Assembly: GCA_014925825.1 (NCBI GenBank)
Contig: JACGCK010000147.1
Location: 49,252 to 113,251 of the forward strand
Direction of reading: 5' to 3'
DNA: 64,000 nt
Source of the DNA: Pholiota molesta
Taxonomy: Eukaryota > Basidiomycota > Agaricomycetes > Agaricales > Strophariaceae
The position numbers were made by a program, and so were the translations under genes. Under the pieces are notes generated by a model. The model saw nothing but the letters and a program-made list of their open reading frames with translations, was not told where the DNA came from and made no database searches. Positions 11,704 through 24,042 of this stretch are shown here, in pieces. Positions within the stretch are counted from its first letter, which is position 1. Each line of letters opens with the position of its first letter.

Positions 11704-14700
11704 TCAGGCGAATCGAGTACAGCGCTGAGATGGGATATGATTTCGATTACACGAAGAAGCCTGGGACGATGAGCGGACACTGTATCGGAGACGCTTGTAC
11801 AGTGCTTTCCATCCCCTAATCCGCGTGCGGTAGGGAGGTGCGTGAGCCGTGCATGCTGCATCACTGGCGTCGTTGAGGTTGGTGACTTTGGGGAGTGAGT
11901 GCTAGTGAGCCACCATCGCAGGGATGGATACTTCCCTCAAGGGAAGAGTAGAGCACGCGAACGCGATGTCGTCACAAAGGCGCAACGGCGCCCCCGATTG
12001 AAAAAAATAAAGGGAGAAGATGCTCGGACAGCCGCTCTGTTGTGACAGAGCCCATACGCCATGCGCATCAGAACACAGAGCAAGGGAGATAGCTCCTCGC
12101 CTGACCATGAACAGCTCTCCCGAACGCGCACAGACTGACGTGATCTGATGAACCACAAAAGACAGAGAGGAGGTCTCATCCGAAGCTTTATTGGCGGATC
12201 GACATGGCTACTGGAGGTAGTATAGACTGCCGCTCCAGCAGACCGTCACTGGGGAGAATGCGGAATCTCCTTTGGACGCCGTGTCGAATGCATGCCTCCG
12301 GTGATCGACCTCGTTGAGCCAATGTATGGATAGTCTGAATTGAATCACGAGAAGAAAGATGGAAGAAAGTCCACAGTGGAGAAGAAATGGGGCAAAAGAG
12401 GGAAACGAAGGGGAAGAACGGAGCGCACTAGGGATATACGCACCACCTTGATGTCAATTCTCCTGCGTGGTCGCAGAAGTGTTGTGGAGCAGCCATACTG
12501 CGACGAACGATCTGACTAGGGAGAATCCTGCATAGAGATCGAGAGACTGCGAGAGAGTCGTGGTCGTGGTAGGATCGAAGCTCAGGCGCATGGTCCGGGC
12601 GCACAACCAACTGCATCGTGAGAACGCTTGGGTGCTCGGGCCGCCCTCACCCGATGGCCGCACTCGCTCGCAATTGCCTCTCCCCAACCTCTCCCTTTCC
12701 TCGACTCTCCCGCAGTCCGTTCCGCGCGTCACCCCTCCTGTGATACAAGCTTGCAGTTGAAGCCTCTCGATCTAGGTTCTTCGACCACCCTCCCCTCGCG
12801 TCGCATCTACGCAGACGCTGGCCCTCGTCCTACCTTCACCTTGATTATCTACACAAGTCCCGCGCCCATTGCCTCTCCGACTCCTTACCCGCTATGCCCT
12901 CAGCAGGCACTTCGCATGCACGGAGATAGACTGCGAACTGCCATGTTCTCGGCCAGTCATCCATTAAATTTACATCACAACGTTCGACGGATGTAGAGCG
13001 AAGATTCAGATAGGCGCGATAACCTCTAACTAGGCGGTCATCTGCAAGACTGGGGAGTCATGGAATCTGGGGACAGGTGAGCCGCGGATCTTGGTCTGCT
13101 GCTGTCATATCTAATGCTTCGCTCACACTCTTGCTCATCGCCGTTACAGGTGCTGTCATTATCACCGATGCTGCCAATCTTGCCTCCTCCTTGTCGTCAT
13201 CGCAGCCTTTCCCCTCCCGATTGTCAACCGCACTCTAGAACTTGCCGCATTGAACATTACTCCCTCTCTCTAAGCTCTTCTCGCCATCTCTCTCTGGCGC
13301 ATGTATGATACGTGGCGCTCTTTCGCCTTCATTGATTCTCCTCGTCCTTGTTTCTCTCCCTGTTGAATTCGAGGCCTGAAGCGCCGATCGCCCACAGTTT
13401 TCTCAGGATAGCCCGGCGATGCATGCCCTTACGCGACATGGACATTCCCGACACGTCGTCTCCATTCCGTATTCCCTCGTCTTGGTGTCGTTCTATCACG
13501 ATTATGTGCGAGCAGGTGGCCGCATATTCCCACTATATTACACTGGAAGGACGTGCATTGTGCTCTAGGTATTGCGGCTGGTATGGGCATAGAGAAGCGA
13601 CGATGTCGAGGATGCGGTGAGTATCATAGCTCGGTATCAGCGTCTGCCAACTGCGTTATTCATGTTCCTCCTCATCAGTGTTACTGCCATCGTCACGGCG
13701 GCCGGTCACACTATCGCTTCCGCTCTACGCTGCGTCACAACCCTCCGCCTCGCGCTCTGCTGGCATGCGGGCGCTTCAGAGCATCCAACTTCTGCAAATG
13801 AAGAAGTAACGACTGACTCAACGACGTCCATTATTGACAATCCGTGACTACCTATTCGCGATATGGCTCTCGTCTGCATGCCAGATGCTCGTATCCGTTT
13901 GCTGTCACTGTCATTACTTTTTGAAAGCATGCGCACTGATATCTGCCCCATCGAGGTTCGAGTGATGGCTGGACATCACATTGCAAAAAACGAGGTATGT
14001 CGTCCGCCGGTAATTCTACCATTATGGACGCGTTGCGTTTAGTGACCTCAGTTGAATCCTTTCGACACATTGGGCAAGCGGTGGTCTTCGCAGAGATCCT
14101 ACTGGGTGCCACTCAAAGGAACAATGGCTCCGCACTCGGAAGCGATGTGTTATCGGATCTTCAGAGGACGGGTAAGTGATAATCGATGTAGATTAGTATG
14201 TCGGTTCGAGTTCTGTGGAGGTGATGATAGCGTTCTTGGGGGTAATCATTGCCTCCGTCCATTGTTCTTTGTTGTTTTATCACATGAAATTGGAATTGTG
14301 ATTTTGAGATGAATAGAGGTGCGGGCGATCCGAGCGAGTATAGATGGATGGGTGGGCTATCAAGTGTTCTGGTGATTCTTCTATACATCGATTACACATG
14401 CAATTGCGGGCGCTTCAAATATAACGATCGCATTGTGAAATCAAGGCAGATGATATGGACCGCATTGAGGTTCGAGGAAAACTGATTTGGGACTGTGCTC
14501 GCTGCCTAGCATTTGACCCATGACATTCAGTTCTGTGCGCTTCGCATTGTTCGACGTATTTACTATTCGCAAAGAAAGTAGTGTATGCAAAGCGCAGCTT
14601 TTGGTGTTGGTGGCTGCGAACATGTTTATGGGATCGATGATGAATGACATCATGTATCGGATTTGGAGTTGATTCTGAAAGCAGACTTCAGTTCGATGTT

Positions 14701-14854
14701 CGTACAAGGAAAAAATGGATTTATTAATGCTCGAAGCAAAGAGCTCTTGCAAAACAACTATAAAAAGCGCCGCTGCTTCTGCGCTGAAACTCATCGTCTC
14801 AACCATCCACCGATTTCTTATTCTTACGCCCTTGCGCAATATCAACTCCACAAG

Positions 14855-15297
14855 ATGTCCTTCAATCGCATACCGCGTCGTACACCCACACCACCGCAGT
14901 CAACTTTGATGACATTGACGACAATCTCGGCTACACGCTATGGTCGCACTAGACAAGTAGGTTCGAATTGTATGCAGCCCCGAGTGTCGCAGAGATACTT
15001 ACCTACCCCGAAGGCAGAGCTACATACAGGCTGTTAGTCGTGCACCCGAAGGCGAGACTTGCAGACGCTTGGGGTGCTCTGGAAGACTTCGAAAACCTCG
15101 ACACAAGGGTTCGTTCCATTTTTGTTCCTTTTTATGGCCATATTAATGCGAGTGATATACAGAGCATTCCAGAGTCCAAATGTTTCTTCAACATAAGTTT
15201 ATGTAGAGCCGGGAAACCGGGCAGCCATCCCTCCGACCCCAAATTTTCACCTCATTCGAGGACATCAACACAGATGCCAAAGTGTTCATATACATGA
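14855..15297 (+). pseudogene. FDDIDD-family gene, copy 2
   Basis: The DNA of the FDDIDD block is present at about 14908-14930, but it is in a different frame from the nearest upstream ATG (14855), so this copy looks shifted. A following block (about 15030-15110) encodes HPKARLADAWGALEDFENLD, nearly identical in unit 3. A later block beginning SIPESK (about 15165) resembles the unit-3 exon starting SIPDKY, but its frame closes early. Function unknown; probably a relic. Confidence 0.4.
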
Positions 15298-15400
15298 GGC
15301 AAGTTGGTTGATGGACCGAACCGCCACCGCTGGGGACTGAGGAATGCCAACTTCAGCTGGGGGAGATGTCGAAGATGTTGCGGCGCCGGGACTTGATGTG

Positions 15401-15844
15401 AGGTTGGCTTATTCCTATGTTTTCTTTATGTTGTCTTTTCTGCCATTTGCTTGTGCTTGTCGCTTTCATTGATGTTCTCTTGCTATTCTTCTGTTCCTCC
15501 TTTGTCATCGACCCATTTTGATCTATGCTCCGTCTTCCCTGGGACCCTGTTCATATTCACATTTGGTATTGTTCATTTGCTGTAAAATTACCACTGTTTA
15601 TTGGCATAAAAGACAGCTCTGTATAATATAATTGACCTTTTCCTCTTTTAAGAAGCCATTGCTGCAAACTGTATAGCTGCGGTGGGCCCATCACCGGTAA
15701 GTGTGGTACTAGTACGAAGTGAAAAACCTTCTCTGTGCGCTTAGCCTGAGTGTGATTGCATGCATGCTGTCCGGGCGTCAATGTGTTGCGGGCCACTCAC
15801 AGCGCTCGAGGTCATACTTATGTTCCATTGCACGTTGCCCGATA
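15401..15844. other. Spacer between units 2 and 3
   Basis: I see no coding signal, RNA gene or inverted repeat here. The sequence is T-rich from 15410 to 15560. Confidence 0.4.
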
Positions 15845-16046
15845 GCGAACTTTCGAATCAGGTCTTAGGGGCTGCTGGCGTGACAGGATCACCGATGAAT
15901 CACCATGTTAGAAATGGACTACTACATATATCTGCGCGCTCAAATAGAATAGGCATAGTACTCTCATCTAAGGAAGAATGAAGAGCCGAGACGCTATATC
16001 TACACCAGAAAAGGGGCGGAAGACGACAAATGCAATGGACACCCTT

Positions 16047-16162
16047 TGAGAAGACGAACCATTCCTACGTTGACTCATTAATTCGGCCGGAGAAACCCAC
16101 ACAGTGGAATTGCTAGCACCGAATTAAGGTAAATGATACATAGGACCTGCGCCGTCTTGTAC
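16047..16162. mobile_element. CAAGAGG-type MITE, decayed copy in unit 3
   Basis: It is positionally equivalent to 8699-8817. The right end GTCTTGTAC is recognisable; the left end (TTGAGAAGACGAA) is eroded. Confidence 0.35.
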
Positions 16163-19158
16163 CCGGGGGCTGTACGATGACGAGAACACACCACGGAGAA
16201 TCACAGAAAGGAATTAAAGAATACGGGACGACATGGGTGCCTTGCACCCAAAACACGTATATGGCGCTGTCTAACCTCTGGCTCGCTTTCCACAGCCAGG
16301 TGCGCGTACTCTTTAAGCGTCTGATACCTGCATCTCCGTGGTGAGTTCCGTCGGCAGACGATCTACCGCAGCGGGGAGTCTCGATCACCCATAGATGGTT
16401 CCGTCTGGGTCAAGATCAAGGACGAGAAGAGCTCGGAAACGTTATCGCAAGATTTCAGCAGCTCCTGCGGACGGTGGAAGGGACCTGACAGAGGAGGTGG
16501 GTTTCAAAGCGATTCTTTGAAATAAAGCCATGACTGATTGAGACAACAGAGAGGGCTGCTGCTCCAGCTGGCGTCGCTGTAGAGAACTCTACATGGACGG
16601 TATGCCATGGGTATGCAGGATCGAAACACCACCTCCGCATCTGGGCATTCTGAATGATACGCAGAAAATGAATGGAAGGCGTGGTCTGCAGTGGAGAGGA
16701 GTGCGCACGGGGAGGAGGGCGGAGAAAGACGGAAGACGAGGAGCGCACCTGAGATATGCGCAGACAGCACTTCCATATCTGCTCATGGCCCGAGTTGTCG
16801 TACAGCCATCCTGCAACGACCCATTCCAATTCCAACACTAGGCGGGTCTATAAACAATCGCTATCGTCGAGGATAGCAGGTTGGACAACTTGGCTTAGCA
16901 AGCACGAACCGTCAGATGAAGGTGAAGCCAAGGCAGTCGGGACAGGATGGGAGATGAATCGATGATAGGAGATCGATGTTCGTGTAAGTACAGAGCAGAG
17001 GGCGAGATCGAAGTACATGGTCCGAGCGCACATCCGTGAGAACGCGCGAATGCGGGCCGTTGTCCCCACTTGCTCGCTTCCTGCCTTTCGTCATGATCAC
17101 TGTGGGCTCTTCTTCAGACGCGTTGCAAGTCCAGCTTGAGTCCAGCCAACCTCTCCTCACGAGCACGTCGCGTCATGCGCGAACGCGGGCCGCTCGCCAT
17201 GCTCTCCCTTTCTGGCTCTTCCTCTGACGCGTTGCAGTCCAGCAAACCTCCTCACGCGCACGTCGCCTCTACGCGCAATTCGGGCCTCTTCCACTCTCGA
17301 CTATCCTTGACACGTACCGCGGCCATCACCACCCCCTCTGCATCCCGCTATGCATTCACCAGGAATCCCGCATGCACAGAGCAAGACCGATAATCGCCAT
17401 CTATTCGGCGCATCCTCCATCACATCATCTGCCTCAAACAGAGGGTGAGGATGGTGGACGCGATGCCCTTTCGATAGGCGGATGTCTACGCGACTGAGAG
17501 GTATGGGATAGGAGACCAGGTGAGCCACAGGTTCTTGCATCTGGCGTATCTATTGCCTCGATCATGCTCCTGCTCACTACCACTATAAGCGCTGCTACCG
17601 TTCCGCTACCAACGTCATCTTGTCTTGTTGTCCTCACAGCCCTGCCTCTCCTGAACTGGCGGCATATACGCGTCCATGCCCGCACTCTGACAGTGGGCCT
17701 CCTGAATATCGACTTCCCCTGTGGCTTCGTTCGTCCTCTCTTTTCAGTGCGTGATTGCATCGGAATCATGCACGCCCGCAAGGGCGCTCGCCTTCAACGC
17801 GACATTCGTCAATCGGTCCTCAAATGACCTGCCTGCGCAACCCATGCCCTCGCGGAACACAAACATCCGAACCCACTGCCGCATCCTGTCTTTCTTCACT
17901 CTGATGCCAGCTTATCGATTGGACTTGGCAAGGGGCCGGCCGCATTCCCTTCTCCCTGCTCGTACCCGATCACAGCCTCTTGTACAAGAAAGGTCCGGCG
18001 AGCGCTGTGCCCTTCCGCTTGGGATCGATGTACGACCTAGGCTCGGGCATGGAGATGGGGAGATATCGATGGCGCCGCGGTGAGTAGCGTAGCGCTCTGG
18101 GAGACGCTTCACTTGACACTCATATCCTTGTTCAGCAGCATTGGCGCCACCGTCATCGCGGATGGTGCTGGTGTGCCTTCCACTCCTCACCAGGCTCTAA
18201 AACCCTCAATAAAGACAGACCCAATTACATTGTGCAAATGAGGAATGCTTTCTTATCGCGATAGCGCTCATGTATGCGAGATGCGTGCATTTGTTTGCGA
18301 ATACTACGATCTTCTTGTGAGTGCCACGGTTTTTCTAATTCCTTCCGCACGCGCTCGCACCTGGTGCCACGATGCTTCTTCCAGTACCCCTGCGATACAC
18401 ATGGCATGTAAAAGACCCATTGGTCGGGGATCCTATGTACGATGGTGGCCCTGGCGAGTGCGTTGTGAACGTACTCTATGTACAGGGGTCGTGGATGTCA
18501 TTCTGAAAACTGCTCGTTTCGATGATCTCGGATGAATCATGCACGTTGATGTGCAGTGGAGCGGCGCGCTGCGTAGATATGTAAGTATATTGTACAGAAA
18601 ATGAACTTCAGTATCGAATGCTGATAGTACCCACGAAACTTGTCGGGGTGTCATCTGTAAGGAGGGGTTGTGGGAGATATCTCGTGCACTGCGGCATTGG
18701 GCTTCGCCCATCTGGATCGTGCGTCTCGTTCCAGGCCACTCGTCGAGTTCACGGAAGCCCTGACGATGCGATGCAAAGAAGAACTGTGCGGCGTGCGATG
18801 GAGCACACTGGCGGCGTTTGGGGACGAGAATACTCGACGTCGTGATACTCGTGGGCGCATCCATCACATTCGGAGTGATCCTGTAGGGATTTAGTGTCCT
18901 AGAGATCCTGGTGTATTATTTATCATGTACGAGATCTACTACGAATAGCTATCCGCGCATCGTCGCTCGAAGCACAAAGCCAAAGCCAAAGGAATGAACA
19001 AAAAAGCATACCCGCGATCTGGCGGGAGAAGGACCTGGGAGGCACGCGTGGATGGATACAGCGAAGGTTCTCCCATCTGGGTCGGAATACAGGGTCAGTT
19101 GGGGAAGACGGGATGCGGACAGGGTGTGTAAGAAGACTGATATCACCGACATTCCTTT

Positions 19159-19271
19159 GTACAAGAGGACGCGCAGAAATTCAAATCAGTATAATTTGGC
19201 CGGAAGTGCCCGCGGTGGGCACCAACTGGGGACCGAATTAACGATGCGGTACTTCCGGCGTCCTCTTGTAC
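19159..19271. mobile_element. CAAGAGG-type MITE, copy in unit 3
   Basis: The 14-bp ends (GTACAAGAGGACGC) are exact inverted repeats and the element is 113 bp long. Interior and position match the copy at 11584-11703 in unit 2. Confidence 0.7.
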
Positions 19272-19382
19272 TCTGGCGAATCGGATACAGCACAGAAATG
19301 GGTCGGAATAAAGGGCCAGCGGGATAAAAGGGGAACGCGGAAAAGGTGGGTGTGTAAGAATACTGATATCACCGACACCGTC

Positions 19383-19497
19383 GCACAAGAGGACGCCCAG
19401 AAGCACGGCTGCCAAAAGTGTAATTTGGCCGGAAGAGCCCGCGTGGGCAGGAGCTGGGAGCCAAATCAACGATGCAGTACTTCCGGCGTCCGGGTAT
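19383..19497. mobile_element. CAAGAGG-type MITE, local duplicate
   Basis: The interior matches 19159-19271 (block TTTGGCCGGAAG). The left end GCACAAGAGGACGC is intact and the right end is eroded to GCGTCCGGGTAT. It arose by duplication of the surrounding about 220 bp rather than by a separate insertion. Confidence 0.55.
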
Positions 19498-22069
19498 GGA
19501 TCTCGATGGATGAAGAAGATCGGGACGATGAGCGGACACTGTATCGGAGCGTCTGTAAGCCGCCATCTGTCCTCTAGCCCGCGTGCGGTAGCAGTAACAA
19601 GGTGCGTGAGCCGCAGGCGGCATCGCTGGCATCGCTCTGAGCCATCATCGCGGGGATTCTGGTAGACACGGCGGATACCACAAGGTAGGAATAAAGCGCG
19701 AGAACGGGATGTGGTCAAAAATGCATGGGCCCCGGATTAGAAAAGATAAACGGAGAAGACGAGCTGGCAGGCGAGCTTTGGTGACAGATCCAGAGCCCAT
19801 ACGCCATCTGCATCAGGACGCAGAGCAAGGGAGATAGCTCGTTGCCCAACCATGAATAGCTCCCCGGAACGCGAACGGACTGACGTGAGCTAATCCACCA
19901 CAAAGGACAGAGAGGAGGTTTCATCCGAAGATTTATTGGCATATCGACATGGCCACTGGAGGTAGTATAGACTGCCGCTCCAGCAGACCGTCACTGGGGA
20001 GAATATGGACTCTCCTTTGGACGCCGTACCACCTTGATGTCAATTCTCCTGCGTGGTCGCAGAAGTGGTGTCGAGCAGCCATACTGCGACGAGCGATCTG
20101 ACTGGAGAGCATCCTGCATAGAGATCTAGAGACTGCGAGAGAGTCGTGGTCGTGGTAGGATCGAAGCTCAGGTGCATGGTCCGGGCGCACAACTGCATCG
20201 TGAGAATGCTTGGGTTCTCGGGCCGCCGCCATCCGACTTCGCTCGCTGTGCCTCTCCCTTTCCTCAATCCAGCAGTCCGTCCCGCGCGTCGTTCGTTCGT
20301 CCCCTCCTGTGATGCAAGCTTGCAGCTGACGCTTCTAGATCTAGGTTCTTCGATCATATCCCCTCGCGTCGCATCTACGCAGCCGCTGGGCCTCGTCCAC
20401 CTCCAATTATCCCTTGATTATCCCCGCAAGTACCGCGCCCATCGCCTCTCCGAGTCCTTACCCGCTATGCCCTCAGGAAGCTCGCATGCATGGAGGTAGA
20501 CTGCGAATTGCTACGTACCCGGCCGATCATCGATCACATCACAACGTTTGACGGATGTAGAGAGCGAGGATATGCACGATAACTTTCAACTAGGCGGTCG
20601 TCTGTGAGATAGGGGAACCATGGAATCGGGGACAGGTGAGCCGGGCATTTCTGCTGCTGTTATATCTAATGCTTCGCTCACACTCTTGCTCATCACCGTT
20701 ACAGATGCTGTCATCATCACCGACAATCCCAATGTTGCCTCCTCCTTCTCGTCATCGCCGCCTTTCCCCTCCCGTTCTGAAGGACGGTATCGAACCTGTC
20801 GCCATATACTTTCACTTCCGGAACCGCACTGCGAATACGAGCCCTAAGCGTTACGCCCTTCATTGAAGTTCTGCTCACCCTCTGCTCACACTCTCTGGCG
20901 CATGCATGATACGTGGCGCTCTTTGGCCGTCATTGATTCTCCTCGTCCTTGTTTCTCTCCCTATGGAATTTGAGGCCATAACCGCCGATCGGCCACAGTT
21001 TCCTCTGGGTAGCCTGGCGACGCACGTCCTTCCGCGACATGGACATTCCGACACGTCGCTTGCATTCCGTATTCCCTCGTCTTGGTGTCGTTCTATTGCG
21101 ATTATGTGCGAGCAGGTGGCCGCACATTCCCGTTATGTTACACTGGAAATACGAGCGCTGTGTCTTTGGTGTTGCGACTGGTCTGGGCATGGAGAAGCGA
21201 CGACGTCGAGGGCATGGTGAGTATCCTAGCTCGGTATCAGCGCCTGCGAATCACGTCAATCATATCCCTCCTCCATCAGTACCGTCGCGATCATCGCAGC
21301 GGACAGCTATCTTTCTCGCTCCATGCTATGTGCTTCCATCTCTGCTGGCAAGCGAGCGCTCCAGAGCGTCCGTCTTGTGCAAATGGAGAAGTAGAGACTG
21401 AGTCAACGACTTCCAAGTTCCTATCCAAAATAAATGATTTCTTATCCGTGATATGGCTCACGCCTGCATGCCAGATGCTCGTATCTGTTCGCGGATACCG
21501 TTGTCGTTTTATGAGATCCATGATATCTTTCATTCTTTACGCGCACTGAGATCTGACGCTGTGAGGTTTCCAATGATGGCTGGACATCACATTGCGAAAA
21601 CGAGGTATGGCATCCGCCGGCAATACTTACTACCGTTCTGAACGTGTTGGTTTTAGTAACCTCAGTTGAATCCTTTCGATGCACTGCGTAAGCGATGACC
21701 TTCGTAGAGATCCTACTGGGTGCCACTCGAAGGAACAATGGCGCCCCACTCGAAAGCGATGTGTTATCAGATCTGCGGATGATACGATAGTGATAATCGA
21801 TATAGGCTGGTATGTCGGTCCGAGTTTTGTGGAGGTGATGATCGCGTTCTTGGGAGCTTTCATTGTCTACGTCCATTGTTCCTTATTGTTTTGCCACATG
21901 TAATTGAAATTGTGATTCTAAGGTGCGTAGAGAAATGGGTGTTTCAAGTGAGTACTAAGTGTAGAGGGGTGGGTCGGCTACAATAATGCGTATCTATTAT
22001 CAAGAATTTTACTGTTCATCGGTTACGCGTACACTTGCAGGAGTGCATCGAGATTGAAGGAACACTGAT

Positions 22070-22760
22070 GTGGGACTGCTCACCTCCGTCCTTACGCCGG
22101 AGCTATGGTTTGTTTCTGGGCCTGGTCGTACAACACTTACCTCAACACTCGTGTCATATGTGGGCCCAATTTCAATCGTTGAACGCGCTCAAGTTTCGAA
22201 TTGGTTTGATCATCACATTACCCACAAAGACAAGAAACTTCGACATCTTTGGTTGGGACTATTGCCGATTGCTCATGCCTACACCATTTACATTGCCGCG
22301 CAACTCAAGTCCACCCCGAAATACCAATCGTTGAGCGAACACGAGCTGCTTGAACAAGCATGGAACGTTCAATTTGGTGTGGACCCACCCCTGAATACCG
22401 ATGTTGATGTCGAAAAGGAATCCTTGGCACGCCTTGAAGAGGAGATGTTTGAAATATCGGCGCGTGCAGGCATTGCAGGACATTACCAGTGGGGTCTTGA
22501 TGCTGGAGAGCATCAAGACTGGAATCCATATGCGGGTTTGCCCCAGGAATGGGACCATGAGGATCGTGAAGGATCTGATGGTGAACTAGAGGTATGGGCA
22601 CTTTCTTTTCTTTGGAAATTTACTTATTACTTACAATGTATCATCTTATATACAGCGCGGGCCACACTTTATTTTGAATCCACCCAAGCCTAAGGCTCCA
22701 GTTGAACACAAGCCACGGCCCAAACCACGGCCCAAACCCATCAAAAAAAGAAAAGTCTAA
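22070..22760 (+). CDS. Unrecognised protein with C-terminal nuclear localisation signal
   Basis: Exon 1 is open from an ATG at 22070 to a donor at about 22591 (GAGGTATGGG). An acceptor at about 22656 (TATACAG) leads to exon 2, which ends at the TAA at about 22758-22760. Exon 1 encodes an acidic-basic protein with VSNWFDHHITHKDKK and a stretch LLPIAHAYTIYIAAQL. Exon 2 encodes a Lys/Pro-rich tail ending PIKKRKV, close to the classical monopartite signal PKKKRKV. About 208 aa in total. The first few codons lie in the shared unit sequence, so the true 5' end may be lost and the gene truncated. No family recognised. A captured gene fragment or a transposon accessory protein is possible. Confidence 0.5.
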
Positions 22761-23090
22761 GCTTTATAAATTTTTAAAATAGCTATAGAAAGATGTAGGC
22801 AAAGTACTACCAATACAATTTTCGTCTGTCAAGAGCTTGTAGTTAATAATAAATGAGAGAGGAGAATGGGAGATATTTCAGGTATACCAAGGTGCACAGA
22901 CGTACACAGACGATGCACAAGCATTGATTACAGACCATGCACAGACATGCCGACGGTGCACAGACAGCGCGCACAGACACAAACAGCGCGCACAGACACA
23001 GTACAGACATGCACAGACGATGTCCTCCATGGCACAGATGGCACAGACGTGGCACGGCTTTTTTCCTGTGCCCTACAAAAGAGCCTGTGT
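22081..23090. mobile_element. About 1-kb insertion in array unit 3 carrying a gene
   Basis: Unit 2 reads GGGACTGTGCTCGCTGCC...CCCATGACATTCAG across this point. Unit 3 reads GGGACTGC, then about 1 kb of unrelated DNA, then CCCATGACACTCAG. The insert starts with TC, carries a two-exon gene (22070-22760), a GCACAGAC minisatellite, and a short stem (GGCACGG/CTGTGCC) near its right end at about 23053-23072. These features loosely recall a Helitron, but no clean CTRR end or A/T target is visible. A deletion in unit 2 is the alternative. Confidence 0.5.
22890..23052. repeat. GCACAGAC minisatellite
   Basis: Degenerate short tandem repeats of the type GCACAGAC/GTACACAGAC run through this stretch. It lies in the 3' part of the 1-kb insertion and is not present in unit 2. 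Confidence 0.7.
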
Positions 23091-23389
23091 CCCATGACAC
23101 TCAGTGCTGTGAGCTTTCCATTGTTCGACATATTCGCGAAGAAAGTAGCGTGTGCACAATGCAGTGAATGGGATCGATGATGACTGATGAATATTGCATA
23201 TCGATGAATTTGGAGTTGACTCTGAGAGCAGACATCGATTCGGTGTTCGTACCGAAAACAATGGATATCTGAAAACTTTATGGGTTCAAAACTACTTTAA
23301 AAAGGGACGCTGCTTCAGCGCTGAAACTCATCGTCTTCACCATCCACCTATTTCTTATTCTTAAGCGCTTAAGCAATACCATACCCTGA

Positions 23390-24031
23390 TGACGTCCTCC
23401 GACCGCATACCACGTCGTACACCCACACCATCGCAGCCCACTTTGATGACATTGACGACGATCTCGGCGATGCGCTACGGTCGTACTAGACAAGTATGTT
23501 CTAATCATATGCAACCCCGAGTGTCGCAGCGATACTTACCTGCCCCGAAGGCAGAGCTACATATAGGCTGTTAATCGTGCACCCGAAGGCGAGACTTGCA
23601 GACGCTTGGGGTGCTCTGGAAGACTTCGAAAACCTCGACGCATGGGTTCGTTCCTTTTTCGTTCCTTATTATCGCCGTATTGATGCGAGTAATATATAGA
23701 GCATTCCAGACAAATATTTCCTCGACATAAGTTTACGAAGAGCCGGAAAACCGCGCAGCCATCTTCGAGGACATCAAAAAAGACGCGAAACTGTTCATAT
23801 ACATGAACGGAAAGCTGGTTGATGGACCGCTGAACATGGACCGTCTCCATCCTCAGTTCAAGAATTTCCCTGCCAACAGAGATGCCAAGTATTTGAACTA
23901 CGATACGATGATGCAAGTGTACGGCCGTGATGATATTCCGAGGATTCAGCTCAACACGCACCGCTTGCCCTCAGCCCAGCCCTCCTTCCACCCGCGCACG
24001 CCGTCGTTACATAGCGACCGGCCCCGCCCGT
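23390..24031 (+). pseudogene. FDDIDD-family gene, copy 3, interrupted by a transposable element
   Basis: The FDDIDD block lies at about 23440. It is followed by the conserved HPKARLADAWGALEDFENLD block (about 23578-23640) and an exon-like block with FIYMNGKLVDGPLNMDRL (from about 23791). That last block stays open to the target site of the 1,466-bp element; sequence resuming at 25520 may be the 3' remainder. This copy has the best preserved third block of the family. Frame continuity across all blocks is not established. Confidence 0.45.
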
Positions 24032-24042
24032 CGTTTTTCACG
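24032..24042 (+). repeat. 11-bp target-site duplication, left
   Basis: CGTTTTTCACG is repeated exactly at 25509-25519, immediately outside both ends of the 24043-25508 element. Confidence 0.75.

Larger units (their letters stand above)
8285..15400. repeat. Array unit 2, close relative of unit 3
   Basis: The order of blocks is the same as in 15845-24031, with a typical offset of about 7.4-8.6 kb. Matching landmarks include the opening block (8293 against 15846), the start boxes (9634 and 12591 against 17017 and 20174), the MITE (11584 against 19159), the GLGM exon end before a GTGAGT donor (10497 against 18080), and the final FDDIDD block (about 14900 against 23440). About 200 bp at 8400-8607 are present here and missing from unit 3. 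The long shared order points to segmental tandem duplication followed by decay. Confidence 0.8.
15845..24031. repeat. Array unit 3, close relative of unit 2
   Basis: This is the second copy of the duplicated segment. It is interrupted by a 1-kb insertion (22081-23090) and is ended by the 24043-25508 element. It also contains an extra local duplication of about 220 bp (about 19080-19290 and 19303-19500) that carries a second copy of the GTACAAGAGG MITE. Confidence 0.8.

Noticed and set aside
22081..23090. Definite Helitron
   Set aside because: A TC start and a stem near the right end are suggestive, but there is no clear CTRR terminus, no A/T target and no Rep/helicase gene.
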